64,000 bases of DNA from positions 35,311 through 99,310 of the forward strand of contig JAFXXQ010000040.1 of assembly GCA_017542145.1 (NCBI GenBank), in the 5' to 3' direction. The stretch comes from Bacteroidaceae bacterium. GTDB taxonomy: Bacteria > Bacteroidota > Bacteroidia > Bacteroidales > Bacteroidaceae. The notes below the pieces were generated by a model that saw only the letters and a list, made by a program, of their open reading frames with translations, was not told the origin of the DNA and searched no databases. The position numbers and the translations under genes were made by a program. This document shows positions 34,658 through 42,925 of this stretch, piece after piece (position 1 is the first letter of the stretch; each line of letters begins with the position of its first letter).

Positions 34658-35926
34658 ATGCAACTGGAAAAGCTGAAGGTGAGAGCTCCGGAGATACTCC
34701 GTATGATACCCGACGAGGAACTGGCGCGTCTGGCCTCGGACACGAAAGTGGACTACTGTTCAAAGGTTCTGAAAGGTGAGCGCATGTTCTACATGCTGGT
34801 CTATGCGATGCTGTGTGCGGACCGTGTGAGCCAGCGCAAGCTGGAGACGGTATTCTCTAGTGCGCCGTTCAAGACCCTGTTCAACTTCTCGGTGGACATG
34901 AAGGTGAGTCACAGCTCGATATCGTCCCGTTTCTCGAAGATAGACCTTGTCTTTTTTGAAAAGGCCTACGAACTGATATACAATGAATTTTCGGCCTTGT
35001 ACACGGAAAACGAGGTGCGTCAGATGAACCTCGTCCGTGTTGACAGCTCGATGGTGGCCGAGACGTGCAACAAGCTGAAGGAGGGATTCACCGTGGGCAA
35101 GAAGCCGTCGTCGGGGGAGAGCCGGCGACAGGCGAAGTACACGGTGGCCTATGACGGGTTCGGGGCAAGGCTGGCCGACGTGTTCTTCCAGCCGGCCTAC
35201 CTCAGCGAGGACGTGGCCATGCCCGGGGTACTCATGCCGCTCATCAAGAAGGACAAGGACCACATGAACCTGTACGTCTTCGACCGCGGGATGAGTGCAT
35301 CGGCCAACTTCAGCCGCATCAGCGACGAGGGGGCCTGGTTCCTGGGGCGCATCAAGACGAACCGCAGGATGAATGTCCTGCGCAGCCTCATGACGGAGGG
35401 GACGGGCAGGAACCTCGGCAAGCTGGAGCTGGTGGACGACATCGTCGTGCACATCTTCGATGACGGGGGACAGGAGGACATGGAGCATGAATACCGTGTA
35501 GTCAAGTGCCGCTTCAAGGACCCCCGGGACACGGAACGTCCCAAGAACAAGGGGAAAGTGAAGAGGGTGGAGAACGAAGTGTACCTCATTACCAACCACA
35601 TGGGGCTGACGCCGCAGGAGATAGCAGAGGCCTACCGGCGCAGGTGGGACATCGAGGTGTTCTTCAAGTTCCTCAAGCAGGAACTCAACTTCTCCCACTT
35701 CCTGTCCACAAGCGAGAACGGCATCAAGGTCATACTCTACATGACGCTCATCACCGCCATGCTCATCATGATATACAAGCGCAAGAATGAAATCGGATAC
35801 TCCGATGCCAAGTTCTGTTTCAAGCTTGACATGGAGGAGTGGATTATGGAACTGAACTTCGTCATCAAGGGAGGGGATCCTGCCAGATGTAACCCCAGAT
35901 TCATCATCAGGACGAGAATCCCCTAA
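34658..35926 (+). CDS. IS4-family DDE transposase
   Basis: A 422-residue transposase with an N-terminal helical DNA-binding region and an RNase H-like catalytic domain. The DDE triad is visible as VRVDSSMV (first Asp), YVFDRGMS (second Asp) and the IS4 signature YRRRWDIEVFFKFLK, that is Y-(2)-R-(3)-E-(6)-K, carrying the Glu. The frame is intact, so the element may still be active. It sits between 30-bp inverted repeats. A short stretch of about 40 bp separates the stop from the right repeat. Confidence 0.92.
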   Translation: MQLEKLKVRAPEILRMIPDEELARLASDTKVDYCSKVLKGERMFYMLVYAMLCADRVSQRKLETVFSSAPFKTLFNFSVDMKVSHSSISSRFSKIDLVFFEKAYELIYNEFSALYTENEVRQMNLVRVDSSMVAETCNKLKEGFTVGKKPSSGESRRQAKYTVAYDGFGARLADVFFQPAYLSEDVAMPGVLMPLIKKDKDHMNLYVFDRGMSASANFSRISDEGAWFLGRIKTNRRMNVLRSLMTEGTGRNLGKLELVDDIVVHIFDDGGQEDMEHEYRVVKCRFKDPRDTERPKNKGKVKRVENEVYLITNHMGLTPQEIAEAYRRRWDIEVFFKFLKQELNFSHFLSTSENGIKVILYMTLITAMLIMIYKRKNEIGYSDAKFCFKLDMEEWIMELNFVIKGGDPARCNPRFIIRTRIP

Positions 35927-36006
35927 AAACACAACCAAACATGACAAAAGGAAAAATGCTCAAAACAATCTTTCGACCACTAGTGATTGCAAATCCGCCT
36001 GAACGG

Positions 36007-36163
36007 ACGTCCACGTACTCTTACCCCGTGCGCCGTCGGGCAGATAGTCGATACTGTAGGCCAGACCGCTACGGGCGATATGCTGCACCTTCCCGAAGTC
36101 GGTGTAGGCAGGAAGACAACTGACCGATTTCCTATCAGGGTACTGAATGAATACACCTTCCAT
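36007..36163 (-). other. possible decayed coding remnant between IS and a partial MITE end
   Basis: Read on the minus strand, the interval gives a protein-like text MEGVFIQYPDRKSVSCLPAY then TDFGKVQHIARSGLAYS with no stop, but it runs without a natural end into the MITE arm. It is bounded on its other side (36172-36209) by a diverged copy of the IS/MITE right end. It may be a scrap of a larger gene interrupted by the repeats. The family is not recognised. Confidence 0.25.
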
Positions 36164-36171
36164 GTCTCAAA

Positions 36172-36209
36172 AGAATCTTTCAACCACTAATGATTGTAAA
36201 TCGGTCTGA
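36172..36209. repeat. diverged second copy of the IS/MITE right end
   Basis: AATCTTTCAACCACTAATG and then ATTGTAAATCGGTCTGAACGG repeats the right end at 35967-36006 with about five substitutions. It indicates an older insertion or an arm left after excision. Confidence 0.6.
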
Positions 36210-36239
36210 ACGGGTTGGAGAGAACGGTTTTTTACGCAT

Positions 36240-36935
36240 TTAGTCTTTTATTACAATTTTTCTTTTCTTGCAAAAGGCAGGAACTTGCTTAAGTAATTTC
36301 TCCGGGTCTTCAGGCAATTCATGCTCATATCGGGAAAAAAACAGTTCTACTTTATTCCGATTCCAGTTTTTCATAAGACGTTCGAGGCGTTCACCTCGGA
36401 GATTTTCCAGATATTTCAGCCCCAAATCCCTTCGATTACAACAATAATACATGAGAAGTGCTTGTGCTATTCCATCTATGGAATTGCTGTCTATAGCATA
36501 GGTAATAAAATCATTCGGAGTACAGACCTGGAGTAGAAAAACCTCACAAGCGTCAAGAACGTAGGTTATCATTTCGCTTACAGACTTCAGGCTGTCATTG
36601 GAATCTATAGAAAACTGCCAGTCCTTGTATCTCCCTTCGGCCATTTGTCCGACATTTGGAATGAATCCTGAAAAGAAGAAATCATTCGAATAGATATAGT
36701 TTTCGTCAATTTTATAGCAAAGGAAGTTTACATTCATGTTTGTGATACCCAAAATAGGTTCTATATCAAATCCTGTGCTGTCGTCATGATTTATGACGTG
36801 AAAAAGTATTGAAAACAGGAAACGGCCTTGAATAGGTTTGTAATAAAGCTGGCCTCTCTTTCTAATGAATTCCCGTCGTTCCATCGCAGTAGCAACTTGA
36901 GAAAAAACCACATTTTGTAATTCCCTTTTGTCCAT
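36240..36935 (-). CDS. uncharacterised 231-residue cytoplasmic protein
   Basis: Not recognised. No signal peptide or membrane helix is evident. The composition is normal for a globular alpha/beta protein in the first half (FSILFHVINHDDSTGFDIEP) and helical, Arg/Lys-rich in the second half (RGERLERLMKNWNRNKVELF). It lies alone between a diverged MITE end and a MITE copy, is AT-rich compared with core genes, and starts with ATG at 36935. It may be carried as cargo between repeats. Confidence 0.6.
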   Translation of the reverse strand: MDKRELQNVVFSQVATAMERREFIRKRGQLYYKPIQGRFLFSILFHVINHDDSTGFDIEPILGITNMNVNFLCYKIDENYIYSNDFFFSGFIPNVGQMAEGRYKDWQFSIDSNDSLKSVSEMITYVLDACEVFLLQVCTPNDFITYAIDSNSIDGIAQALLMYYCCNRRDLGLKYLENLRGERLERLMKNWNRNKVELFFSRYEHELPEDPEKLLKQVPAFCKKRKIVIKD

Positions 36936-37002
36936 AATCCTATAAATATATTCTTATTGTAAAAAAATAATTTGTTGTAGGTCCAAACGACATTCCCGCT
37001 CT

Positions 37003-37269
37003 CCGTTCGGGCGGATTTGTAATCCGGCCGCGCGAATAGAGGGATTTGTAATCCCTCACCTTTTCTTATGAATTGTCCTTCCACATTCCCTTCATTTCTT
37101 TATTGCTTCATTTCTCTCTTTTTGCTTCTCTTTTCCGCCATAGGCTGGGGATTGTAAATCCCCTTCTCAACGCAGCCGGATTAACTTCGTTTTCGTCCGT
37201 CGCGACTCGGCAAAAAGAGCAAGTTCTTTTGCTCTCGCTGCTCCGTCCGTTGCAAATCCGCCTGAACGG
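37003..37269. repeat. MITE-like element, copy 2 (267 bp)
   Basis: It starts CCGTTCGGGCGGATTTG and ends AATCCGCCTGAACGG, near-perfect inverted termini. Inside are small palindromes: CGGATTTGTAATCCG, GAGGGATTTGTAATCCCTC and GGGGATTGTAAATCCCC. It has no coding capacity. 36936-37299 contains nothing else of note. Confidence 0.7.
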
Positions 37270-37299
37270 TGTAAAAAAGAAAGGTGATGTTTCAAGGAA

Positions 37300-37719
37300 T
37301 CAAGCTTGCTTAGGCTGTTTCCCAAAGATGAACTGATACCACTCGGCGGTGAGGCGTTCGGCGAGACGGGTACGGCGGTTGTAACAATACTTGACGGGTT
37401 TGCGGCAACAATAGGCTATCTGGTTAATGCTGAAGCCGAGCATGGTCATGCAACAATAGTCCATATCGTCTCGATTAAGACGGTCGTTCTCCCGATGCAG
37501 GTCAACCAGCATGTTTACGAAAAGCTCACTCAGGTACTGCAGGAACTGTTCGGAATCGGCTGTTGGCATGAGGCCCTTCGCATCCACCTCGCCCTGCTGG
37601 GCTATGAAATAGCCTGCCCATCTGCTGGTGAGATACTGATTCCGATAGAGGTTCAGGCTCTCTTCCTTACAGGAAAACAAGATCAGCAGGGTTGCTGCGA
37701 AGATAATGCTTTTTTTCAT
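37300..37719 (-). CDS. lipoprotein-leader fusion to a duplicated HTH C-terminus
   Basis: A 139-residue protein. Residues 1-17 form a lipoprotein signal (MKKSIIFAATLLILFSC). From ESLNLYRNQYLTSRWAGYF to the end it is almost identical to the last ~120 residues of the 579-residue TPR regulator at 40898-42637, including the LuxR-like segment MLGFSINQIAYCCRKPVKY. The DNA similarity is high across about 360 bp, so this is a recent partial duplication joined to a new leader. A DNA-binding tail exported as a lipoprotein makes little functional sense, so the gene may be non-functional, or the leader may be misread. Confidence 0.55.
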   Translation of the reverse strand: MKKSIIFAATLLILFSCKEESLNLYRNQYLTSRWAGYFIAQQGEVDAKGLMPTADSEQFLQYLSELFVNMLVDLHRENDRLNRDDMDYCCMTMLGFSINQIAYCCRKPVKYCYNRRTRLAERLTAEWYQFIFGKQPKQA

Positions 37720-37779
37720 AGCTCTATTAGTTTATTTATTATACGATCACTTGTTTCTATTTTCCATTTAAGTGCAGCG

Positions 37780-38595
37780 TTACTTCACCAACATCTTTTT
37801 TCCGTTACGAATGAGGATGCCCTTCTGCGTGCCATCCACAGGACGGCCGGTAAGGTCGTATAACTCCACTTTTTGTGGCATTGATACAGACTCTATCTTC
37901 ATTGCTATTTTAATTTCTTCAGTAATCATGTAATTCTTAAGCAGTAACTCACCATCACGCCAGTATTCAAGCACAGTGGTTCCATATCTTGATGCCGGTC
38001 CTAACAGCCGACTTTCAAACAGAGTACTAGTATTCCCAATACCATAAATGAGAAATCCGAACTGTGCTCTGGGGATTTCTTCTCCATTCTCAGCTATTAT
38101 CCTGTCTTCTACACCATATAATTTAATGGTTCTGTGACCATTAGGGTCGCTACTGCCTACTTCTATTGCTATTCCATTTTTCCAGTCGGGATTGGAAAAG
38201 TCATACAGAAATGCCCAGTTATTAGTCAATCCGCAGTATTCTAACTGCTTAGAAATCCAATCACTATCACCACCTACCAACTTTGAATAATCCCAGTAAT
38301 AGCGCCAGACATAGCCATTCTCATCTTCGCGTAAACATCCGACAAGCTTCGGTTCCTCACCTTCGTTCTGATCCCAGAGTGTAACACAAGAGTAACCATC
38401 CACAATGGTGTCGTTGCCAGTCCACATTTCCGCAAACCAGACTTTGTCACGGTTCGGATCTACGTCCGAAGCCTCAACAAGCCAATAAAGATACTTTATA
38501 CGAACGCTGTTTGCTTTGTAGAAACGTGCTTCAGCAAAACTTTCGCTAAAGCTAAACGCTACAGCAAACAATAGAACAAGTCTTAATGCTTTCAT
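37780..38595 (-). CDS. secreted protein with T9SS-type C-terminal tail
   Basis: A 271-residue protein with a signal peptide (MKALRLVLLFAVAFSFSESF) and a C-terminus YDLTGRPVDGTQ...IRNGKKMLVK, typical of type IX secretion sorting tails in Prevotella. The middle (~25-200) is not recognised; it is rich in Trp, Tyr and Asp. Such tails direct proteins across the outer membrane for attachment to the surface or release. The start at 38595 is set by the signal peptide and by a promoter at 38631-38662. The same tail ends the leucine-rich-repeat protein upstream. Confidence 0.7.
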   Translation of the reverse strand: MKALRLVLLFAVAFSFSESFAEARFYKANSVRIKYLYWLVEASDVDPNRDKVWFAEMWTGNDTIVDGYSCVTLWDQNEGEEPKLVGCLREDENGYVWRYYWDYSKLVGGDSDWISKQLEYCGLTNNWAFLYDFSNPDWKNGIAIEVGSSDPNGHRTIKLYGVEDRIIAENGEEIPRAQFGFLIYGIGNTSTLFESRLLGPASRYGTTVLEYWRDGELLLKNYMITEEIKIAMKIESVSMPQKVELYDLTGRPVDGTQKGILIRNGKKMLVK

Positions 38596-38630
38596 TTCTT
38601 CAATTTTTAAGGTCGATACTTTTTTGTGGG

Positions 38631-38662
38631 CAAAAGTAACGTATTCGAGAGAATTAACCAAG
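38631..38662 (-). promoter_or_regulatory. promoter of the T9SS-tailed gene
   Basis: Minus-strand TACTTTTG (38631-38638) and CTTG (38659-38662), 20 nt apart; start codon at 38595. Confidence 0.65.
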
Positions 38663-38688
38663 AAAAAAACCTTACAAAAATCTTACAT

Positions 38689-38943
38689 CCGTTCGGGCGG
38701 ATTTGCAATCCGACCGCGTGAATAGAGGGATTTGACTGTGCCTTCGTCCATCGCGACTCGGCATAGCCGATGCAAGCATCGCTCTGCACTCGCTGCTCCG
38801 TCCGTTGCAATCCCTCACCTTTTCTTATGAATTGTCTTTCCACATTCCCTTCATTTCTCTCTTTTTGCTTCTCTTTCCCGCCATAGGCTGGGGATTGTAA
38901 ATCCCCTTCTCAACACAGCCGGATTACAAATCCGCCTGAACGG
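38689..38943. repeat. MITE-like element, copy 3 (255 bp)
   Basis: Termini CCGTTCGGGCGGATTTG and AATCCGCCTGAACGG are inverted; internal palindromes and the TCGCTGCTCCGTCCGTTGCA segment are shared with copy 2 but in a different order, so the interiors have been rearranged. 38596-39216 otherwise holds no gene. Confidence 0.7.
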
Positions 38944-39216
38944 GTGGTGCGTTGGCTCACCGACAAAGTCTCCGACATCTGTCTTCCAGTTATTGTCGGA
39001 GACTCTTTTACAAAACTGCGTATTTTCTGCTGACGCTCATTGAGTTTCGTCTCCGACATATAACGGTAAAACAGTCATCATAAATATCAAGAAGAACTAC
39101 ACCGCACACCAACATATGGTCACTATGGACGAAATGGTTAACCATTGCTTCAAGAACGGCACGTTCTGCATATTCTGGCTTATTCTTTCATCCATCAGGC
39201 ATCTTGTGTGCTTTCC

Positions 39217-40677
39217 TTACTTCACCAGCACCTTTTTTCCGTTACGGATGTAGAGGCCCTTCTGCGTTCCGTTGGCAGGACGGCCCTGGAGGTCGAAGAA
39301 CTGGCCGTCGGATGCGGCATCGTCACCCAGTACGGCAGGCGCGACACCTGTTTCATCGCCATACACTGGTTCGCCGCTCTCTTCTTCCATCTCCTCGATG
39401 TTAGTGAAGTTTTTCCAATTAACGGCTTTCTGATACTTCTCTTTACAGCCATAAGGAACGTGCAAGGTACACTTGTAGTTGAAGGTGTTAGCACTGATCG
39501 TAAAGGGTTCCTTTGCATTGCAGTAGATGTGGGCAGAATTGGGCATGTCCACAAAAGCTTTACTGCCTATTTTTTCCATACTTTCAGGGAGTGTGACAGA
39601 TACTAAGCCGGTGCAGCCAAAGAAAGCCTCCGCCCCCACGCTCGTGGTGCCCTCCGGGATGGCAATCGATGCCAATAGTGGACAATTAAAGAATGCATTG
39701 TTTTCTATTGTCTTGAGATTCGCGGGCAGTTTAAGGTCCATTAAGGTTTTACAACCGTTGAAAGCAGTTGCCCCAATGTATGTAACGTTGTCAGGAATAT
39801 CAATATAGGGCAATGAAGTACAGCCGGCAAATGCATGATCTTCAATCGTTACAAGGCTATTTGGAAGCGTGACGGCGGAAAGGTTTATACATTTCATAAA
39901 CATTTGATTCCTTAAAGTCTTTATGCTCTCTGGTATGACAATATAAGAAAGCTTGTCGCACTCAATAAAAGCTGCAAACCCTATATCAGTAACACTCTCA
40001 GGGATTTTGATTTGGGGAAGGTTCGCGCAACCTTTGAAAGCGCAATCACCGATGAACGTTATCGTATTCGGAAGTTTTATCGACAACAAATAACGGCAAT
40101 ACTTAAAGGAGCCACCCTCAACACCGACTACCTCGTACGTCTCTCCCTCGTAAGTGAGTTCTGAGGGAATAATGACATGGAGCGGATAGTCACGTTCAAA
40201 ACAATCATGCATTCTGTGAGTGACAGTCCTGCCATTTATATCGGGTTTTTCTGTGACGGCGATTCCGTTATTCAGCCGATAATACGTGCTGTCAATGTAC
40301 ACACTCAAACCATCGGGCTTATGTGTTTTGAAGAAGAAATCACCTTTCCACCAGAAACCCTCATAGAAAACGTTCAGCACATATTCGCCATCGGGTATTC
40401 CGGTATAATTCATCAGGATTCGGTGAAGATTTGAATAATCATCCTTTAGATAAAGGGTATCATTATTCTCTGTTGTAATAGCAACTATTTTGCGAGTAGC
40501 GGGAAGCTTAATGTTGACATCAAAGCCGACATAAACAATATCATTATCCAAAAATGCCCTGGGAGTGGAAACAGTATCCGGTATAGAGGCATCGCTTACC
40601 AAAGTGATGTCTGTACGAGCATGAACAGCTCCGGCAAATAACAGCAGAGCAAAAAGTAAGAAATGATTCTTTTTCAT
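39217..40677 (-). CDS. BspA-like leucine-rich-repeat surface protein with T9SS tail
   Basis: A 486-residue exported protein. After the signal peptide (MKKNHFLLFALLLFAGAVHA) come ~140 residues of unknown fold, then about nine BspA-type leucine-rich repeats (for example ITFIGDCAFKGCANLPQIKI) at ~200-420, and a T9SS-type tail FDLQGRPANGTQKGLYIRNG. BspA-like proteins of oral and gut Bacteroidetes bind host proteins or other bacteria. It shares its tail, almost residue for residue, with the secreted protein downstream. A promoter with -7 TATTTTTG lies at 40779-40810. Confidence 0.82.
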   Translation of the reverse strand: MKKNHFLLFALLLFAGAVHARTDITLVSDASIPDTVSTPRAFLDNDIVYVGFDVNIKLPATRKIVAITTENNDTLYLKDDYSNLHRILMNYTGIPDGEYVLNVFYEGFWWKGDFFFKTHKPDGLSVYIDSTYYRLNNGIAVTEKPDINGRTVTHRMHDCFERDYPLHVIIPSELTYEGETYEVVGVEGGSFKYCRYLLSIKLPNTITFIGDCAFKGCANLPQIKIPESVTDIGFAAFIECDKLSYIVIPESIKTLRNQMFMKCINLSAVTLPNSLVTIEDHAFAGCTSLPYIDIPDNVTYIGATAFNGCKTLMDLKLPANLKTIENNAFFNCPLLASIAIPEGTTSVGAEAFFGCTGLVSVTLPESMEKIGSKAFVDMPNSAHIYCNAKEPFTISANTFNYKCTLHVPYGCKEKYQKAVNWKNFTNIEEMEEESGEPVYGDETGVAPAVLGDDAASDGQFFDLQGRPANGTQKGLYIRNGKKVLVK

Positions 40678-40778
40678 AATTCTTGGTTTTTATGGGTTAA
40701 TTATTCTAACAAATTAAAACAATTCTTTCATCTTTCTTTAATCAGGCTGGGGATTGGGTTAAACTTACTTTTCGGGGA

Positions 40779-40810
40779 CAAAAATAGTGCCCGTTACTCA
40801 AAGCACCAAG
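40779..40810 (-). promoter_or_regulatory. promoter of the leucine-rich-repeat gene
   Basis: Minus-strand TATTTTTG (40779-40786) and CTTG (40807-40810), 20-nt spacer. Confidence 0.6.
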
Positions 40811-40897
40811 AAAATAATTGCTCAAATTTTGCTCATTTTTGCCTTGGGGACTTGTTGAGCAATTTTTGAGCAAAAAGGAGACTTTATTTCAAGGAAG

Positions 40898-42637
40898 TTA
40901 AGCTTGCTTAGGCTGTTTCCCGAAAATAAACTGATACCACTCTGCGGTAAGACGCTCGCCGAGACGGGTACGACGGTTGTAACAATACTTGACGGGTTTG
41001 CGGCAACAATAGGCTATCTGGTTAATGCTGAAGCCGAGCATGGTCATGCAACAATAGTCCATATCGTCTCGATTAAGACGGTCGTTCTCCCGATGCAGGT
41101 CAACCAATATGTTTACGAAAAGTTCACTCAGATACTGCAGGAACTGTTCGGAATCGGCTGTTGGCATTATGCCATTCGCATCCATCTCGCCCTGCTGGGA
41201 TATGAAATAGCCTGCCCATTTACTGGTGAAATACTGATTCCGGTAGAGGGCAAGGCGCTCTTCCTGTAAAGAGAAATAGGGTGAAGTGGATGAGGCATTT
41301 TCAATCGAAGCAGATGTCAGCTCGTTTCCTTCTTTGTCTTCTTCGTCGGCTATTGAGGCGTTCTCCTGAATGTACCGGTGTTCAATGTCCTTCAGCCGCT
41401 GCTCGTACTTCAGCGCTTTCGCCTTGTGCCGACGGTCGTTCCACAAAACGACAAGGCTGGTGACCAACACGAAAAGCGTGAACAGGATGCCCCACATCCA
41501 GTACAGACGCGAGCGCTGCACGGCCAGCTCGCGGTCGTGGAGTTCTACCACGTGGTTGTTTTCAATGTCGCTAATCTCCTTGTCCCTGCGGATTTGGTTA
41601 ACGGAATCGGCGAAGGCCATGTAACGCTGGAAGTAGGAGTCCAATGAATCCATTTGGCACAAGGTAATGGAGAGTTCCGTCAATCTTTTGTAAGTTTGGC
41701 AATAGGCTCGGGCATCTTCCTTGCATGCTAACACCTTTTTATAATAGTAAAAGGCAGAGTCCAGTTCGTTTTCATGCAAAAAAACATCTGCTTTTATATG
41801 ATAGGCTGCACCGATGTTCTCTTTTTGTTTATACCCTGCAATATAGCTGTTAATGTACTCCCCTGCTTTTGCATAGTTTTCCTTTAAATAGGCATTCAGT
41901 TTAGCTAACTGGAACAGGGCATTGGCATGATATTCCTTTCTCATATAAGGATTGTCGATGACCTTCAGAAAGAAAGGCTCTGCCTCTTCTACATTCTCCA
42001 TGTATAAAAAGGTTCTACCTAAATGCATATCCGCATAACCGATGTTGACGGAATCAGACTGACAGATTGCCGAACAACGATATTGAAGAAAGGCTTCTAA
42101 GGCATCCTTGTCCTTTTCATGTGCAAGGTATAATTTTCCTAATTCATAAAAGCTATACGCAAAATACTTGTTTGTCGTATCGGGGAAAAGTGTGGTAGCA
42201 CGAAGAAAGGCGTCAATGGCATCCAGGTCGCGACTCATATCGGAGTAGGTGCAGCCGAGGTAGTATTGTGCGAGGGCGGCACGCTGCGTCTTGCGACGGG
42301 TGCCATAGTAGCTCGTGGCAATAAGGGGGAGGGAATCGGAGGTCAGACGGACACGACACTTATAGTCGGCCTGCGTGCGAAGGAGGGCGTAGAGGGCAGC
42401 CTCTTTGGATGGTAGATTAAAAATTGAAGACTGAAGATTGAGGCTGTCCAGCACGGCGCGGGCGGCACGGGGGTCGGACTCCATGAGGGCCTCGGTACGG
42501 ACGAGGGCGTCACGGACTTCCGAATCGCGGCAAGATGACACACAGCCCGCCAGAAGCAGGGAAAGAATAAGGTATATGGTACTCCGCCACTTCACAGCTA
42601 AAACAGTTTTTGTTCTCCACGAAAAGTAAAGTGCCAC
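40898..42637 (-). CDS. TPR-transmembrane-HTH regulator
   Basis: A 579-residue protein. A lipoprotein-like leader (IYLILSLLLAGCVSSC) is followed by tetratricopeptide helices (~40-370), a membrane helix SRLYWMWGILFTLFVLVTSL (~385-405), a coiled coil and a cytoplasmic tail with a LuxR-like segment, MDYCCMTMLGFSINQIAYCC. Such Bacteroidetes proteins are thought to sense in the periplasm and bind DNA inside. The GTG at 42637 shares its G with the TAG of the upstream ribbon-helix-helix gene, so translation is coupled; a GTG at 42592 fits the leader better and is an alternative. The last ~120 residues are duplicated at 37300-37719. Confidence 0.72.
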   Translation of the reverse strand: MALYFSWRTKTVLAVKWRSTIYLILSLLLAGCVSSCRDSEVRDALVRTEALMESDPRAARAVLDSLNLQSSIFNLPSKEAALYALLRTQADYKCRVRLTSDSLPLIATSYYGTRRKTQRAALAQYYLGCTYSDMSRDLDAIDAFLRATTLFPDTTNKYFAYSFYELGKLYLAHEKDKDALEAFLQYRCSAICQSDSVNIGYADMHLGRTFLYMENVEEAEPFFLKVIDNPYMRKEYHANALFQLAKLNAYLKENYAKAGEYINSYIAGYKQKENIGAAYHIKADVFLHENELDSAFYYYKKVLACKEDARAYCQTYKRLTELSITLCQMDSLDSYFQRYMAFADSVNQIRRDKEISDIENNHVVELHDRELAVQRSRLYWMWGILFTLFVLVTSLVVLWNDRRHKAKALKYEQRLKDIEHRYIQENASIADEEDKEGNELTSASIENASSTSPYFSLQEERLALYRNQYFTSKWAGYFISQQGEMDANGIMPTADSEQFLQYLSELFVNILVDLHRENDRLNRDDMDYCCMTMLGFSINQIAYCCRKPVKYCYNRRTRLGERLTAEWYQFIFGKQPKQA

Positions 42638-42792
42638 TATTCGCCGGAAGCTGCGGCTATTTCGTCGAGGGTGGTCTCGATGAAGTGTTTCAGGTTCGTC
42701 CCCTGCTTTGCTGCCATAATGGACAGCGAACGGAACGTTTCGGGCTTCAGATTAATGATCTTCCGTTTGGTTGGTTTTACAGTTTCTGCCAT
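42637..42792 (-). CDS. small ribbon-helix-helix-like protein
   Basis: A 51-residue basic protein, MAETVKPTKRKIINLKPETF followed by a helix RSLSIMAAKQGTNLKHFIE, with the strand-helix-helix order of Arc/MetJ-type DNA-binding proteins. The start at 42792 is set by the downstream position relative to the promoter at 42816. Its stop codon overlaps the start of the TPR-HTH regulator, so the two form an operon and it may act as local repressor. A toxin-antitoxin role is not supported, since no toxin is next to it. Confidence 0.6.
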   Translation of the reverse strand: MAETVKPTKRKIINLKPETFRSLSIMAAKQGTNLKHFIETTLDEIAAASGE

Positions 42793-42815
42793 ATCTTTAC
42801 CTTTGTTTTTGCGGA

Positions 42816-42847
42816 CAAAGATATATAAATTATATAGTACACGAAAA
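42816..42847 (-). promoter_or_regulatory. promoter of the RHH / TPR-HTH operon
   Basis: Minus-strand TATCTTTG at 42816-42823 with TTCG at 42844-42847, 20 nt apart; two mismatches in the upstream box. Confidence 0.5.
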
Positions 42848-42876
42848 GATTTTGCAGGTTTTTTCTGCAGTTGTTT

Positions 42877-42907
42877 TGTTTTCCCGTTTTTTATGTCTAT
42901 CTTCGCA
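42877..42907 (+). promoter_or_regulatory. promoter of xylBA
   Basis: TTTG (42877-42880) and TATCTTCG (42900-42907) with 19 nt between, 18 nt before the ATG at 42926. It rules out the longer upstream open frame that begins at 42671. Confidence 0.6.
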
Positions 42908-42925
42908 GGCAAAATCGTAAAAAAT

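Larger units (their letters stand above)
34539..35996 (+). mobile_element. IS4-family insertion sequence, 30-bp perfect terminal inverted repeats
   Basis: Positions 34539-34568 and 35967-35996 are perfect inverted repeats of 30 bp (core CACTAGTGGTCGAAAGATT). The outer 12 bp, GGATTTGCAATC, are also part of the surrounding MITE palindrome, so the true IS end may be at ACTAGTGG. Inside is a single intact transposase gene with its own promoter. No direct target duplication can be distinguished because the flanks are themselves palindromic. Confidence 0.8.
34500..36006. mobile_element. MITE-like repeat copy carrying an IS4-type insertion
   Basis: The outer ends CCGTTCGGGCGGATTTGCAATC (read from 34500; shown here only as key bases CCGTTC and GGCGGATTTG) and, inverted, at 35985-36006 match the ends of two further, IS-free copies at 37003-37269 and 38689-38943. 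The transposase unit sits between the arms. Confidence 0.6.

Noticed and set aside
34760..35947. Long minus-strand open frame opposite the transposase
   Set aside because: The plus-strand transposase has the DDE motif and promoter; the opposite frame is a compositional artefact.
42637..42792. Antitoxin of a toxin-antitoxin pair
   Set aside because: The partner gene is a 579-residue TPR-HTH regulator, not a toxin.
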